This document shows positions 1-10,796 of a stretch of DNA of 64,000 nt, piece after piece (position 1 is the first letter of the stretch; the number at the start of each line of letters is the position of its first letter). Below the pieces are notes generated by a model. The model searched no databases and was not told the origin of the DNA. It worked only from the letters and a program-made list of their open reading frames with translations. The DNA is from Arion vulgaris (lineage: Eukaryota > Mollusca > Gastropoda > Stylommatophora > Arionidae): positions 14,412,927 through 14,476,926 of the forward strand of contig CM036767.1 of the NCBI GenBank assembly GCA_020796225.1, in the 5' to 3' direction. Both the position numbers and the translations under genes were made by a program.

Positions 1-84
1 CCCTACCACTATTCCCCTGGAGGTTCCATTTGAGATATCAGGCATGACACTGTTTCCTTTACTTGGGGGTCCTTTACTTTATAT

Positions 85-150
85 AATTTATAAGTTCACA
101 CCACAAAGATGTTCAGGTTAGGATTTTTCATTTGTGCCCCATTATACATC
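85..150 (-). repeat. S8 SINE fragment
   Basis: The stretch agatgttcaggttaggattt continuing into tttcatttgtgccc matches the tail of the S8 SINE at 13858-13985 and, inverted, 2320-2360. It is truncated on the other side. Confidence 0.5.
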
Positions 151-303
151 ATGGTATGAAAAAGGTTCCTTTATTTTACTGAAATGACTTGGAAGTTAAC
201 ATCTTGATATGAGTTTTACTTATATTTATTACACACCACACTAAAGTCACAATAAGAGAAGAAAACAATATTTATATTTCACAAAGGAATTATAATGTCT
301 TAC

Positions 304-415
304 CCAGCCAGTTTCTGTCCAGGTAAATGGCTACAAATGATGGAGGTATGGTAAAATAATCCACAAATGAGAATAGTTCTATCCAAAACCACAGCTTATC
401 ATTTGCTGCTACAAA
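304..415 (-). CDS. slo: BK channel (slowpoke/KCNMA1) exon: end of S2 to start of S3
   Basis: This 112-base exon encodes [20 protein letters not shown] and then [18 protein letters not shown]. That is the highly conserved S2-S3 stretch of Slo1 voltage- and calcium-gated potassium channels, which repolarise excitable cells at the plasma membrane. On the minus strand it is bounded by a TTTCCAG acceptor at 416-417 and a GTAAGA donor ending at 303. It starts in phase 0, directly following the FFIR end of the exon at 2629-2689, and leaves one base of a glycine codon. An open frame runs upstream from this exon to 565, but that is AT-rich intron read-through. The rest of the channel (S4-S6 and the RCK domains) must lie left of position 1. 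Confidence 0.93.
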
Positions 416-611
416 CTGGAAAGAAATCATTTGATAAATATAAAAATTAAACAAAATATTAAATAATACAAAAAAAGTAATTGGAACGTGTTTAAATTGA
501 TTCATATTTTTGTTCCTGTTGTATCTTTTTCTTTTTGCGCTACTTTTATCAACTAAGTTAATCACTCATAATTTGTGAGGTTTGTGTCGAATTGCACTTT
601 AGCCGATAGGC

Positions 612-1500
612 TTCTATGTCATCATCATCAAATAGCTTGTCCTGAGCAGAACTTTGCCACCCCAACAGTCCTTTGGAATTTCTCTCTCTCATAGGCCAGA
701 TCTTCCACCCCTGCAGCCGTCATGTTCAAACCATCAGTTACATCCTGAATCCATTTTCTCCGTGGTCTTCCTCTTCTCCTCTTTACTGATATGCCTCCTT
801 CCATGATGATCTTCTTCAGCCCTTCGTGTCTTCTTTATATATCCAAAATACTTCAATTTTCTCTTTCTTATTTGTAGCATTAGCCAATTTTCTTTGATTT
901 TGAGTTCTTCCTGGAATGATCTATTTGTTCTCTTCTCTGTCCATGATTATGAAGAACTCTTCTGTAACACTTATATTCCAAAACACATACATGTTTTTCC
1001 ACCGCCTTGTTAAATGTCCATGCTTCACATCCATATGTTGCCACTGGAAATATGCATGATATTAGTATTATGATCTTTGTTTTCCTATCAGTTCCGTTCC
1101 ATACTGTTTTTAGTTGTTTAATTTTTTTGTAAAGTCATGTTTGTTCTTCTTTTAATTCCTTCATCACATTTCCAGCTTTTGTTAACAGTGAACCAAGATA
1201 TTCAAAACTGTTCACATTTTCTATTTTCCCTCTGTTGATGAAAATATCTTTTGTTATGTTTGTTTTATCTGTTGTCATTATTTTTGTTTTTGCCACGTTG
1301 AGATATAGATTTTGATTTTCACTTTTCTTGCACTTCCTTAATAATTTCTCAATCCCTTTATGTGACGATGACAGTAACACTATATAGCTCACTGCATTGT
1401 ACACTACGAATGTAGGACATGTAAGTCTGACAATTCTGGCCAAAGGTTTTGTCTGATCTGACAGTTCCTTACATTTTCACTGTTGAATAACTTCTCTTTT
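612..1500 (-). mobile_element. LINE C (RTE-like) 3' part with TGATGA tail
   Basis: Read on the minus strand this encodes the end of a reverse transcriptase and the RTE-type C terminus, including VAKTKIMTTDKTNITK and FEYLGSLLTKAGN. It ends in an (ATG)n-type tail seen as atcatcatca at 619. The last about 350 bases recur at 9478-9860, 24405-24712 and 26918-27500. The reading frame is broken and the 5' end truncated. It lies in the BK channel intron left of exon S2. Confidence 0.8.
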
Positions 1501-1504
1501 CTGT

Positions 1505-1730
1505 CTTGTGCCTTTTTAACTCTGGCTGGGGTCTATGCCCTCAACCAACTCTTACCAAATCTTCTTATCTTTAACTATCTCTTGCAGCTCCTTCCAGCTA
1601 TTCCGTATATAGTTAATCTCTGCTTCCAAGTCTGTTCTCCTTGTATTTTCTAGGCTTCCCTCTCTTTTGTTTTTCCTGCAGATTCCAGGAAATGGCTTTT
1701 CTTGTTATACTCCCCTTTGACGTATGATTT
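1505..1730 (-). mobile_element. LINE E 3' fragment
   Basis: The reverse complement contains the LINE E ending found at 44800-44990 and 51815-52000: gttgagggc.tatg.ccc and the ggaacctgcag-like segment. It is 5' truncated and abuts LINE C. Confidence 0.6.
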
Positions 1731-2230
1731 TTGGGCATTTAAAAACTTTTGAGACAGTGTTCACACTCTATATTTATGCACTGAGCATGCTCCTATAAGT
1801 GTTCAGTCCTCATAACATCAGAGCACATTTAGCAGTAGCTGCAGCAGGGATTTCAAAATGTCTCAAAGTATTGATAGATATTTTGTTTTGTTGTTTTCTT
1901 CCCAATTACAGTTTAGTTTTCAACCTCCCGGCTTGACTTTAATTGTCCTATCCAGTTAGTCCAGTATGGTTCTCAGCATGGTCACAAAAATAAAAATGAC
2001 ACCATTCAAAACCATACCAGAGTAAGAAAATAATTTCATATTTTCTGGAACTCAAAATCTGAATAGAATCAATGTCTATTCATCCCTATAGGTGCTCTAT
2101 GCTTTTCCACTGAAAGTGTCAGCGGCAAAATACTTACACAATAGCTTCAGTGATGATTATGAATTATCTCTCCCCTAACTCTGAAAGTGTGTATATCCAT
2201 CTTCAGCTGGATGACCGGAGAACCAACTAT
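1731..2230. other. BK channel intron, no recognised feature
   Basis: AT-rich intronic DNA without a repeat or coding signal that I recognise. Confidence 0.5.
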
Positions 2231-2232
2231 AC

Positions 2233-2360
2233 CAAGATTTGAAGAAGAGCGTCTGGCCGAATGGATTAGAGCGTGGCTTCCATGCGAGAGACCTGTGCTC
2301 AATTCACGGTAAGGCCAAGAATTTTTTCTGTTGTGGGCATAAATGAAAAATCCTAAACTG
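2233..2360 (+). repeat. S8 tRNA-derived SINE
   Basis: The head gagcgtctggccgaatggat followed by tagagcg resembles a tRNA A box region, and gctcaattcacgg a degenerate B box. The tail ttctgttgtgggcataaatg is shared with the inverted copy at 13858-13985. It lies in the intron just left of the S2 exon of the BK channel. Confidence 0.6.
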
Positions 2361-2628
2361 AACAGCTTTGCCCCGTACTGCACTAGCCATGCGTCCATTA
2401 AATTCTTCAAATTCTCGTCCCACCTGTCCTACACCACCTTAAAATACAGTACTACAGGCAGTAACGACAGGTTTTGGGGGGAACACCATCCCCTTGTGCA
2501 CATATTCAATGCACTACCAATGAGCTACTACAACTTGTCTTTTCTACTTTAAAATCATAGACATAAAATAACAATTTCCATACTAAAAATTCTCAGCATC
2601 TAGTTAGAAAATATATTGCAACACTTAC

Positions 2629-2689
2629 CCTTATAAAAAAGTAAATCATAAAAAAGACATTGAATGCCAAATCCACTTGCTGAGTAGTG
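2629..2689 (-). CDS. slo: BK channel exon: S2 segment
   Basis: This 61-base exon on the minus strand encodes [20 protein letters not shown], the S2 helix of Slo1. The acceptor is CTTCCAG and the donor GGGTAAGTG. The exon takes one base to complete the codon left by the S1 exon (4933-4991) and ends in phase 0 for the exon at 304-415. Joined directly to the S1 exon, the S1-S2 linker is only a few residues, shorter than the cysteine- and tryptophan-containing linker I recall for other Slo1 proteins. A small additional exon between 2690 and 4932 is therefore possible, but I did not find one. Confidence 0.92.
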
Positions 2690-2784
2690 CTGGAAGACCA
2701 AGGGAGACATGTTTCAACACTTGTGTTTGTTCTGCAATGTATGAAAATTTTTTAAAATTTAAGAAACCATTTGACATCCCATTC

Positions 2785-3284
2785 TTCTTCTTCTTCTTCT
2801 TCTTCAGCGATCTCTGGTCATGCGCTTAATTTACTGTGGACCACAAACTGGGCAGACAGCTTCAGGTCTGTCAGGTTTCCCCAAAGCTTAGTTTTCAGAT
2901 CGACTGGGTGTGGCCACATGTTGCTTCTCAGCTCACACAGAAGAGGACAGTCTTGCAGGATATGCTCTGGTGTCTGTTCTGCCTGCTGACACTGGCAGAG
3001 AGCTGTTTGACTTATTCCTAGTCTGTATAAGTGTTTGTTGAGTCTACAGTGTCCGGTGCGTAGTCGAAATATAATGACCTGGTCTGTTCTGCTTAGGTCT
3101 TTGAGGAGTCTTTTCCATAATCATATCCAGTGTTTGTCTTCCAGTCTACTGCAGATTTTCTCTGTATGAGGGTTTTGACCTCTTGAAAAGACAAGGGTTG
3201 GTAAATTTGCTCTTTGGCACTGCCCTCCTTAGCTAAGACATCAGCACTCTCATTGCCTGCAATGCCACAGTGAGATGGAATCCA
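2785..3284 (-). mobile_element. LINE A 3' end (5' truncated)
   Basis: Read on the minus strand this is nearly the same as positions 29450-29955: RNase H end (SHCGIAGNESADVLAKE), the cysteine-histidine motif (EHILQDCPLL) and the tail cgctgaagaagaag. It sits about 100 bases 5' of the BK S2 exon, within the intron. Confidence 0.85.
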
Positions 3285-3712
3285 TTTGGAAACAAATTTG
3301 TTTCAATGGAATTTTACGAACCGTAAAATAGATCTTACTGTTCAGAAAGCAATGTATAAGTAGTGCTTAGAAAATCAACAACTCATTTACTGTGGTTGAT
3401 GGCAATGTCCTGTCTTCTTCTTCTTCGAATGCTCCAAATCAACCACTTGTTTACCACTCTTTGTGATTTGTATGTGATCTGAGCCTAAGAGTGATTGTAC
3501 ATTGTGCTAGTTATGCGCCTACAAGTAAACCAGCACATCCGATTTCTCTGATGCTTTTTATTTACTAGGTAGCTTCCTAGGCCCCTACCTCAATCGCCTC
3601 TTATGACATGCCTTGTAGGTTGCAGTGTCATCATTCCTTGCTCCCTTGAGAGCTCCAGCAACACACAGGTGGCAATGTCCTGTAAAGGATATGCCCCTAT
3701 TTTGTTTTCAAT
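3285..3712 (+). mobile_element. S4 SINE, 5' truncated, split by an S2 SINE
   Basis: S4 body (gttcagaaagcaatg, tttactgtggttgatggc) runs to 3413 and resumes at 3670 with aaaggatatgcc. The 256-base S2 copy between them is flanked by tggcaatgtcctgt on both sides (3400-3413 and 3670-3683). Confidence 0.8.
3414..3669 (-). mobile_element. S2 SINE inserted in S4
   Basis: Inverted S2 unit: cttcttcttcttcgaatgct at the tail end, the catgccttgtaggttgcagt module, and the head near caacacacagg. A perfect 14-base target duplication flanks it. Confidence 0.85.
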
Positions 3713-3794
3713 GCTTTAATGTCAAACAATTTTCTGTTTTAATATCTAAGAAATATCATATTAGACTTATATGATGAGGCATTTACAGAAGAGT

Positions 3795-4150
3795 TGCTTT
3801 ATCTCTATCCTCTTCATGGTGCAGTTGACACATAATAAATTCACAAGGGATCTCCATTGCTGTCAGTCTACTGCCTTCCAACCATAATATCCCACGTCAA
3901 TCAACACTCTTTCATGTCCCTTTCCACCATCTTCCAGGTTTCATTCGTCTGTCCCTTCCTTTCCTTCCATCTATTGTCCATTGAAGAGTTGCCTTTGCCA
4001 AAGTGCACTGCGGCATTCTGCACACACATCACCTTCTTTCTCTGATCATGGTTGCCAGTTATGTGCAATTAGTTTGCTCATTTTTTATCTCACCTGACCA
4101 AAATATTTGAAGGTAAGCTTTGCTAGAGTATTATTATGATGTCTCTAATT
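3795..4150 (-). mobile_element. LINE 3' fragment
   Basis: Translated on the minus strand it contains a WRSLVNLLC-like motif preceded by GRK/R-rich and ERKGQTNETWK-like sequence, the usual C terminus of RTE-like LINE proteins. Frames are broken. Confidence 0.5.
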
Positions 4151-4659
4151 ACGCTGGTGCTTAGCAATTTGGTTTCTTAAATACCAATGTCAAAAAACCT
4201 GGTAGTATGATTACTGTATTGATAAATAAAAACACACCAAGTTGTTTTATACATGTACAAGACAAGATGGGTAAAACTCATACAACTTAGAAACATATTG
4301 AATACAACTTAAAAATTTATTGGTTGAAGTAACAGTTGTTACTACTAATTATGTTAAACAATATTGGAAGTCTCTGTAGTGTGGAGGTAAAGTTTTGCTA
4401 CAAAGGTACTGCAGTTTGTTCCTATGTAGAGTGATCAAAATATTTTTCTAGAGATCCTTGATCTCAATGTAGGTGAGATCAAGTTTCTAGTCCTATTATA
4501 GTTAGGCGATAGAATATTGGTCCCGTGTTCAAGATCACCACATAAAATTACCCTTTGCAGTCGAAAATCGATAAAAGTGGACTGCTAGCATTATAATTCA
4601 TTTCTAGCTTGTGCAAAATTCATTGCAAAGTTAAAAATAAAATTCCCACAATAATTTCA

Positions 4660-4800
4660 CCATCTTCAAAATTACATTGAAGACTTGACGGTGCTAGCTA
4701 CAGAGTTTTAGCACAGTCACTGAGATCTTCCTGTGTAAGAAAGAGATCGAAGCACACATGATTATTCACCAAAGTGCAATGATGATAGTTCAGTCAATCA
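4660..4800 (+). repeat. S6 dispersed repeat
   Basis: The stretch with ttcaccatcttcaaaattac, tgagatcttcctgtgtaag and aagtgcaatgatgat recurs at 55765-55915 in the same orientation. Its nature is unknown. Confidence 0.6.
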
Positions 4801-4932
4801 ATGTTACACAAATATCTCTCTACACTCTAACCTACTGAAACCCGGTGCAATTAAGTCAATCCTGCACCATTTTTTTATTTCAATATTATAAATGTTAACT
4901 GGCAAAAGCTAGTAAATAGATTTTATACTTAC

Positions 4933-4991
4933 GAGGCATCAATAAAGTAGATGATCAAAGATGCTATGCTCAACAGGAACACCAAACCGAC
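4933..4991 (-). CDS. slo: BK channel exon: S1 segment
   Basis: This 59-base exon encodes VGLVFLLSIASLIIYFIDAS, the S1 transmembrane helix of Slo1. It is preceded by a T-rich tract and TTAG acceptor and followed by a GTAAGT donor. It begins in phase 0 after the GRIL end of the S0 exon and ends with two bases of a serine codon. The match to the family's ALVIYFID-type S1 motif and the exact phase agreement with the flanking exons make the assignment firm. Confidence 0.93.
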
Positions 4992-5477
4992 CTAACAAAA
5001 AAATTATAGTCAATATAAAGGTTAGTAAGGTATTAAAAAAACAAATTACCTAAATTGTTTATTGACAATAGCTAACATAATTAAAAAGTAAAGTGAAATG
5101 GTTTTTTTTATAGCTTTGTTTTATATTTTTTTAGTCTGCAGAATGATAAATCTTTCCTGCGAACAATTTCTTTTTTAAAGAAGAGCCGGATTATGTTAGA
5201 TACATTATGTAATTTGCAAGCCAGACAAAAGCAATTATCATTCATCCATTATTTTTCGTTTGTTTCATGATTAGTTTCTTAGAAGCATTTATATATTCTT
5301 ATAGTGTCGCTTTTTTTCTGCAGCCATTCGCTTTAGATGGTAAGATTGTAAACACTGCACACAACCCTGAATAATTACTTGAATAATTACCTGAATAATA
5401 ACCTGAATAATTACCTGAAATGACATGTTTGTCTAAATGCCAAGATTCTATTATTCTTTATCATTAATATTACTACT

Positions 5478-5805
5478 AATAGGGGGACTGCCTAGAGTAG
5501 TTGATAGTAGCTCGGCCTGCTAGCTGTGAGACGTCTCATAGCTCGGGTTCGAACCTACTATCCGGCATTTGTTCGAGTCCCCTGGTCTTACTCAGGACGA
5601 TAACGTGAGTACCTCTGAAGTCGGAGAAAATCTGCCTGTATGGCGAGGGAATACTAATTACGAGTACATTGAGCACACAGCTGCCAGTGTAAAGTAATTT
5701 ACAATGTGCACGCTGCTGCCATTGTAAGAAATTGGAAAAACAGATTTTCACGCAAAAATCAGTTTCAGAGATGGAACTTCGTCCTGAGTTGAAGCGGACG
5801 AAAAA
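5478..5805 (+). repeat. S9 tRNA-like SINE
   Basis: The head gagtagttgatagtagctcg resembles an A box and ctcgggttcgaacctac a B box. The body ends ttcacgcaaaaatcag and then a run of A (5803-5810). Only one complete copy is in the window; its cgcaaaaatcag end is shared with S10. Confidence 0.7.
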
Positions 5806-6400
5806 AAAAAACTACTAATAAATCTTTTGTTTTTAGTGGAATATAGGACTGCAACTGTTGCTCCCTTCTGATTCCTATTTCGTACTGTCCTTTCTTGCTC
5901 TGTAAATGAGGTTGAAACCTCTCTGGTCTTCTTTTCTGCTGTTACTGGTCAAATATTTGTTGGTTTTTACGCAACTTTAATGCACATGTCAAAAATATTT
6001 TATGATGGTGTACCTAATTGAATACCCCCTTTCTCTCTTTTACTTCCAGCTGTATTTGTTGCTGCCTTGTTCTCTTTTGCTATCCTGTATGATGACAGTG
6101 ACCAGTGTTCAGCTGGCTTGGCACACAGTTGTATACAAACAAGCATGTACTTTAGGTGACTCAGTGAACATCTAAATAAAATCCAGTAACCACGACATGC
6201 AAAGTTAATCACTTGACACACTGAACACATCACAAATGGCCCATGTAACTTTTATTTTCCTACCAAGTCATGCAGGCATGAAGGGAAATGAATGAGCAAA
6301 TCTACTGATTGATGAGCAATGGATGGGTCAGACATATCAATGCCATAAGAGAGACACATCAAACAGATGATTTTTTTAAAGACACATATCAATCTCTATC

Positions 6401-6922
6401 CCGCCTGAGTGGTTACCGGGCCCAAATTTGGGATGTAAAGAATAGAACCACTGTTACCTGGCACGCATGTCGTAAGAGGCGACTAAGGAAGTTTGACTGA
6501 AATCAGATGCATGTATGCGCTAACAAATGCTAACCCGAAACAAATGCTTGCAGAAAACGGATGCACCAGGCCGTAAGGAGCATAACATGGTGCAACGACC
6601 CTTCACAATGAGGAATGGGATAACGATTCAAGGTCGCCAATCTGCCTCTGAGATTTAGCCACGCAGTAAGAATGTCAGACCTACCATCACGAGGGTGGCC
6701 AAAACTTACTGCGGGAAGAGGTAGGCACAAACGGGAAAGCAGAAATCATAGGAATTATATCTTACAGAACTGCCCCAGTATGCAGACTTGAGAAGAAAGA
6801 GTGGCCCACTTACACCAGCGTCCAAGACAAACTGTATGGCGTGGCTGATAATCTGAGGCAGATGGCTGTCTTTATTAGAGAATCCGAAATCCCAATCTAG
6901 TGAGAATGCAGAAGAAGAAGAA
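6401..6922 (+). mobile_element. S1-L composite SINE (shared head plus LINE-derived tail)
   Basis: The S1 head (gagtggttaccgggcccaaa) leads into a long body. The last about 150 bases encode the same C-terminal residues as a LINE A relative (QYADLRRKRWPTYTSVQDKL). The copy ends agaatgcagaagaagaagaa. Similar short direct repeats (atctctatcc and atctctgtcc) flank it. Confidence 0.8.
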
Positions 6923-7354
6923 GATCTCTGTCCAGAGTAAAGGAGATGAGAATTATACTGAGAATGGCCAGACATGAACACTTTGATAATTGTACTAGAC
7001 GTTTGATTAATCAACACTGAGTAGAAGAGATCAGTCCTTTTGCTCTGATGGAAATGTTGAGGAGGAAATCTGAGCACCTAAGCACTTGTCCAGGGAGCAA
7101 CCAGCAATCTCTTGCTGTCTGGTTTGGTGTTTTCTTATATTTACCAGTGGTAGCTTTAGTGAGATGTTTGCTTCTGTTGTTTGATTTTTTTCTGCCATGG
7201 TTCTGGTACAAATTACTTCCTTCTCAAGTTTTGTTTTCAGATTTTCTGGGAAGTATGGTTTGTAATTTTTCCTTGCATTTCATAAGATGGTCTCTGTGTT
7301 TGCTTGCAACACTGCTTTATTTAAACTTTCTACTAATTAGTTCATATTGTTTTA

Positions 7355-7618
7355 TACAGGGTGTTCAAGATAATTGCAGCCCCATTGACAATTCGAAAGT
7401 TGCCAGGTACAAATTGAGTTGTGTGTTTATTTACTATTTAAACCGGTTCTGACTAGCTCGTCCTACGTCACATTTGTTCATCTCCCCTTCCCGCACTACA
7501 ATTACACACCGTCACACAACCTTGACCTATACTACGTCTTAACTGAACCATCTCATTTCCATACATATATGCCAGATTAGCTCTATTCATGAGCTGCTTT
7601 TAAGTTGAACACCCTGTA
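7355..7618 (+). mobile_element. MITE with CAGGGTGTTCAA termini, copy 1
   Basis: The element starts tacagggtgttcaa and ends ttgaacaccctgta, a 14-base inverted repeat, with TA flanks. Its 264-base body is nearly identical to 14034-14294 and related to 43328-43588. TIR and TA target suggest a Tc1/mariner-type non-autonomous element; it carries no coding capacity. Confidence 0.85.
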
Positions 7619-8077
7619 TATAGACTTGCACAGTGTCTGTTGGTGTTTTGAACCTTCTGGTTAGTCATTTTTGCTTTAAATGTTTTGCTATTATGTAATA
7701 AAAGGCATATCGTTATATGTTTTCAAGTGTTATGAGACTTTATGGTGTTATTGTCTTAACAGGTGGCTTCAAAGTTTCATATAGCTTAGCCAACTTAGAG
7801 CCCTATTAACTTTTAGTGGACCATGGCAGAAGCCACGTTTTTACAAGTCATTTGTTTTTAGAATTAAAAAACGCCAACGGCGCCCTTTAGTGTGGCTCCT
7901 GGTAAGAAAGGCATCCAACCCAACACCACATAGTGAGGGGTTTGATCCACAAGGAGTTGTCTAAATCTGGCCCTGTGCATATATATATAGAGAGAATTGT
8001 GTGTGTATGTATATATATATACAAGTGAACATAATTGAATTTCAACACAATATTTGAACACATCTGTATTTACTTAC
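7619..8077. other. BK channel intron: simple-sequence tract
   Basis: Contains an AT/GT microsatellite around 7980-8025. No other feature recognised. Confidence 0.5.
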
Positions 8078-8416
8078 AAGAATGCGGCCTGTCATTGTCT
8101 GTCCTGAAATCAATTCACCAGCCCAATCCTTAGCTTCTGTCATCCATCCTGTCTCTGGGTCTGAAGTTTTCAACATTTGTCCCTGATCAATACTACCAGA
8201 TTTTGTTGTACGATTACCAGCTTGTGAGCTACTTTTCTTGCTGCAGAATACTAACACAATGATTCGGTAGACAAAAATAACAAAAAATCCGCTGCCAAAT
8301 GTGACCAAGCTGGAGGCCAGAAAAGAGAACCAGTGTCTGTCATCTGTTTCACAGCTAGTCGGCATGATGACTGGTGTCTGTCTGTTTCTACACAAGACAG
8401 GTATGGAACACGACAT
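8078..8416 (-). CDS. slo: BK channel first coding exon: N terminus, S0 helix and S0-S1 linker
   Basis: The exon encodes up to 113 residues. S0 spans roughly residues 30-58 ([19 protein letters not shown], then [14 protein letters not shown]). A hydrophilic serine-rich linker follows, then the conserved block [20 protein letters not shown] and RIL, ending at a GTAAGT donor (8072-8077). S0 is the extra Slo1 helix that places the N terminus outside the cell and contacts beta subunits. Two in-frame starts are possible, at 8416 and at 8365 ([12 protein letters not shown]). The second removes a stretch with no obvious family similarity, so the true start, or an upstream coding exon, is open. No neighbouring exon is visible to the right. 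Confidence 0.9.
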
Positions 8417-8880
8417 CTAATCAATGATGATTTTTGTATCCTTTGGATGCAGCCGCCAAAGGCTACACTTTTACAGTCATCTCAGCTAATCTCTTCATTT
8501 TTTTCTTGTGTATCCTCTATCTTTCAATGTGGTCATAATTCGTATTTCTGTGTGATCCACCACACAATTTCTAAGCACATCTCAAATGTCTGAAGTCAAA
8601 AATCACTTGAAAAAATTGTCAGTAATGCTACTAATTTATAAAGAAAACTGTTTTCATTTACTTATGATTGAAATTTATCTTCTCATAAAAATGATATATA
8701 TATATTATCCAAGTAAATTCAGTCAAGTTTATGTTTCCAATTTATCACAAGTAAAATCTCATACTCTGTTTCAGTAAGATGATGTTACAAATGAACGGGA
8801 ATATCTTGGTTTGCTATGCTCAACATATAGTCTTTTTTACATGCTTTGTTTATAAAACAATCCTGGAAATAGATAAATCT
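8417..8880. promoter_or_regulatory. sequence upstream of the first recognised BK channel exon
   Basis: This is AT-rich, apparently unique sequence before the S0 exon. It should contain the 5' UTR or promoter if the S0 exon is the first exon. No TATA box or other clear core-promoter element could be picked out, so the call rests on position only. Confidence 0.25.
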
Positions 8881-9460
8881 ATATTAAAAAAACAATGTCA
8901 TGTGAGTGACTGATATGTGATAACAAATAGACACGCTGAATAGAAATGACATATATGCACCTATAGTGTTAGCATTAATGATCAGTAAATGACCAGATTG
9001 AGAGAGGTGGGTGTCGATAATGGTATAGCCCGAAAAGAACGGCATATCAACTATAAAAAAAGATTGATTAATCCACATCGAACTGGCGTATTGGGCCACT
9101 GGGCGCTGCTGGATTTGTTGAGATGGATGCCGGGTCACCTATGAACATGTCTAGAGTGCTATGCTTCTTCTTCTTTGCGTTCGTGTTTTACGACCAATTT
9201 TAATCACTCTTTGTGATATATTTGATCTTTGCCAAGAATGTGTATACGTTGCACATTGGTTTGGTAGCCCCTAAACGCATAGACTTCTACATGTTTAGGT
9301 CATGTACACCTGATTTCAGACAAACCTCCTTAGCCGCCTCTTCGACATGCATGGCAGGTAACAGTGGTTCTATTCTTTACACCCCAAATTTGGGCCCGGT
9401 AACCACTCGGCGAGTGCTATGCTGATAGTCCTCATTTAAACTGATAACTGATCAGTATTT
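8880..9460 (+). repeat. S14 repeat, interrupted by an S1 SINE
   Basis: Segments with gaccagattgag, tgtcgata, gatcaatc/gattaatc and catcgaact recur at 56640-57000. The S1 copy at 9166-9411 interrupts it, with gagtgctatgct on both sides. Confidence 0.65.
9166..9411 (-). mobile_element. S1 SINE inserted in S14
   Basis: Full-length inverted S1: tail cttcttctttgcgttcg, then aatcactctttgtgat, and head gggcccggtaaccactcgg. A target duplication of about 12 bases (gagtgctatgct) flanks it. Confidence 0.9.
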
Positions 9461-9477
9461 TTCTTTATTCTTCTTTT

Positions 9478-9860
9478 TTTTAGGGGGACATGAATGAATA
9501 TAGTAGTCGCCCGAAGAGTCCTCTGTATATCATGGACAGAGAAGAGAACACATAGATCTATCCAGAAAGAACTCAAAATCAAAGAAAATTGGCTAATGCT
9601 ACAAATAAGAATGAAAAAATTGAAATATTTTGGACATATAAAGAGACACGAAGGGCTGGAGAAGACTATCATGGAAGGAGACATCCCAACAAAGAGGAGA
9701 AGTGGAAGACCATGGAGAAGATGAATTCAGGATGTAACTTATGGTTTGAGCATGACGGCTGCAGAGTATCTGGCCTACGAGAGAGAGAAATTCCGAAGGA
9801 CTGTTAAGGTGGCAAAGTTTTGCTCAGGACAAGCTATTTGATGATGATGATGATTCAATT
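9478..9860 (+). mobile_element. LINE C 3' fragment
   Basis: Encodes KLKYFGHIKRHEGLEKTIME and then GDIPTKRRSGRPWRR, the RTE-like C terminus, followed by a (TGA)n tail at 9836-9853. Broken frame. Confidence 0.8.
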
Positions 9861-10724
9861 GTTTTCTGAGAATATGCCCAATCCATCTTTTCACTACAGT
9901 ACATGCAATAGTCTATTATTATAAAAATGAAACAAAAAACTTCCTCATCTTGTTTCTATCTCCTTCAGGAAATATTGTTTCCTTGCAACATACTGACATT
10001 AGTGTCCATAAGGCAAGGGAGAAATGGTGCATAGTGTTATCCCCACCGCCCCTGGTCCTCTGGAAATGACTTGATAAAACAGGTTTTTTTCCGAATCTGG
10101 TCTTCTCCCTTTCCACATGGTAAACTACCATCTAAAGAATTGTTATTCTTTTTGTCCCCACCCATCCCTCCATTCTGAAAACATTGGGACACCCATGGTA
10201 TCATATACCATATTACATTATCAGATTCTGATAACAAATAATGGTATTATGTCCAACACTTGGTAAAGTTCTTGATAGCTTATACATAGACATATCTCTA
10301 ATAATTTACTCTCTCTAAGATCATTTTTAACATGATCAATATATAAAATATGATGATGTATTTAGGGTTCATTATAATTCAAACCTTCAGTAATGTTTCA
10401 TGCAGTAATGACAGATTCAGTTGATTATTAAATCTTCCTTTTTTCACTTATTTACTTTTTTTTTATCATTGTGTTTGGATTTTTCGTTTTTTTTAATTTC
10501 TGCTTTGGTTTTTCTATTTACCATTTCTTTTGTGACTTGTATTGACATTTTAATTTTGTGTTTGTTTGTTATATAACCTCCATATTAAAACTTAATTAAT
10601 TACATAAGTTTCATGTTTCCTATTTACTGATTAAGAACTTTGTCGCCCTAACAGCCCGTCAGAATTTTTATCATAAGTCCAATGTTCCGCCTCAACTCAT
10701 TAGTTATATATTGAATAAAAATTA
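9861..10724. other. intergenic, no recognised feature
   Basis: AT-rich unique sequence with several T tracts. No coding potential or repeat recognised. Confidence 0.5.
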
Positions 10725-10796
10725 TCCTCCCGGCGGGGAATCGAACCCGGTCTCCCGCGTGACAGGCGGGGATACTTACCACTATACTACCGAGGA
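10725..10796 (-). tRNA. trnD-GTC: tRNA-Asp (GTC), possibly imperfect
   Basis: The minus strand reads TCCTCGGTAGTATAGTGGTA at the 5' end. The anticodon arm CCCGC-CTGTCAC-GCGGG has anticodon GTC (10761-10763), and the T loop is TTCGATT. A box (TAGTATAGTGG) and B box (GGTTCGATTCC) are intact, and the length is 72 bases. The T stem has one G fewer on its 5' side than the usual tRNA-Asp, and the acceptor stem pairs imperfectly near the 3' end. It may therefore be a pseudogene or carry homopolymer sequencing errors. It stands alone in unique sequence and is not part of a SINE copy. Confidence 0.75.

Noticed and set aside
290..565. A single 91-residue minus-strand protein
   Set aside because: Only 304-415 is exon; the N-terminal half is AT-rich intron read-through past a clear TTTCCAG acceptor.
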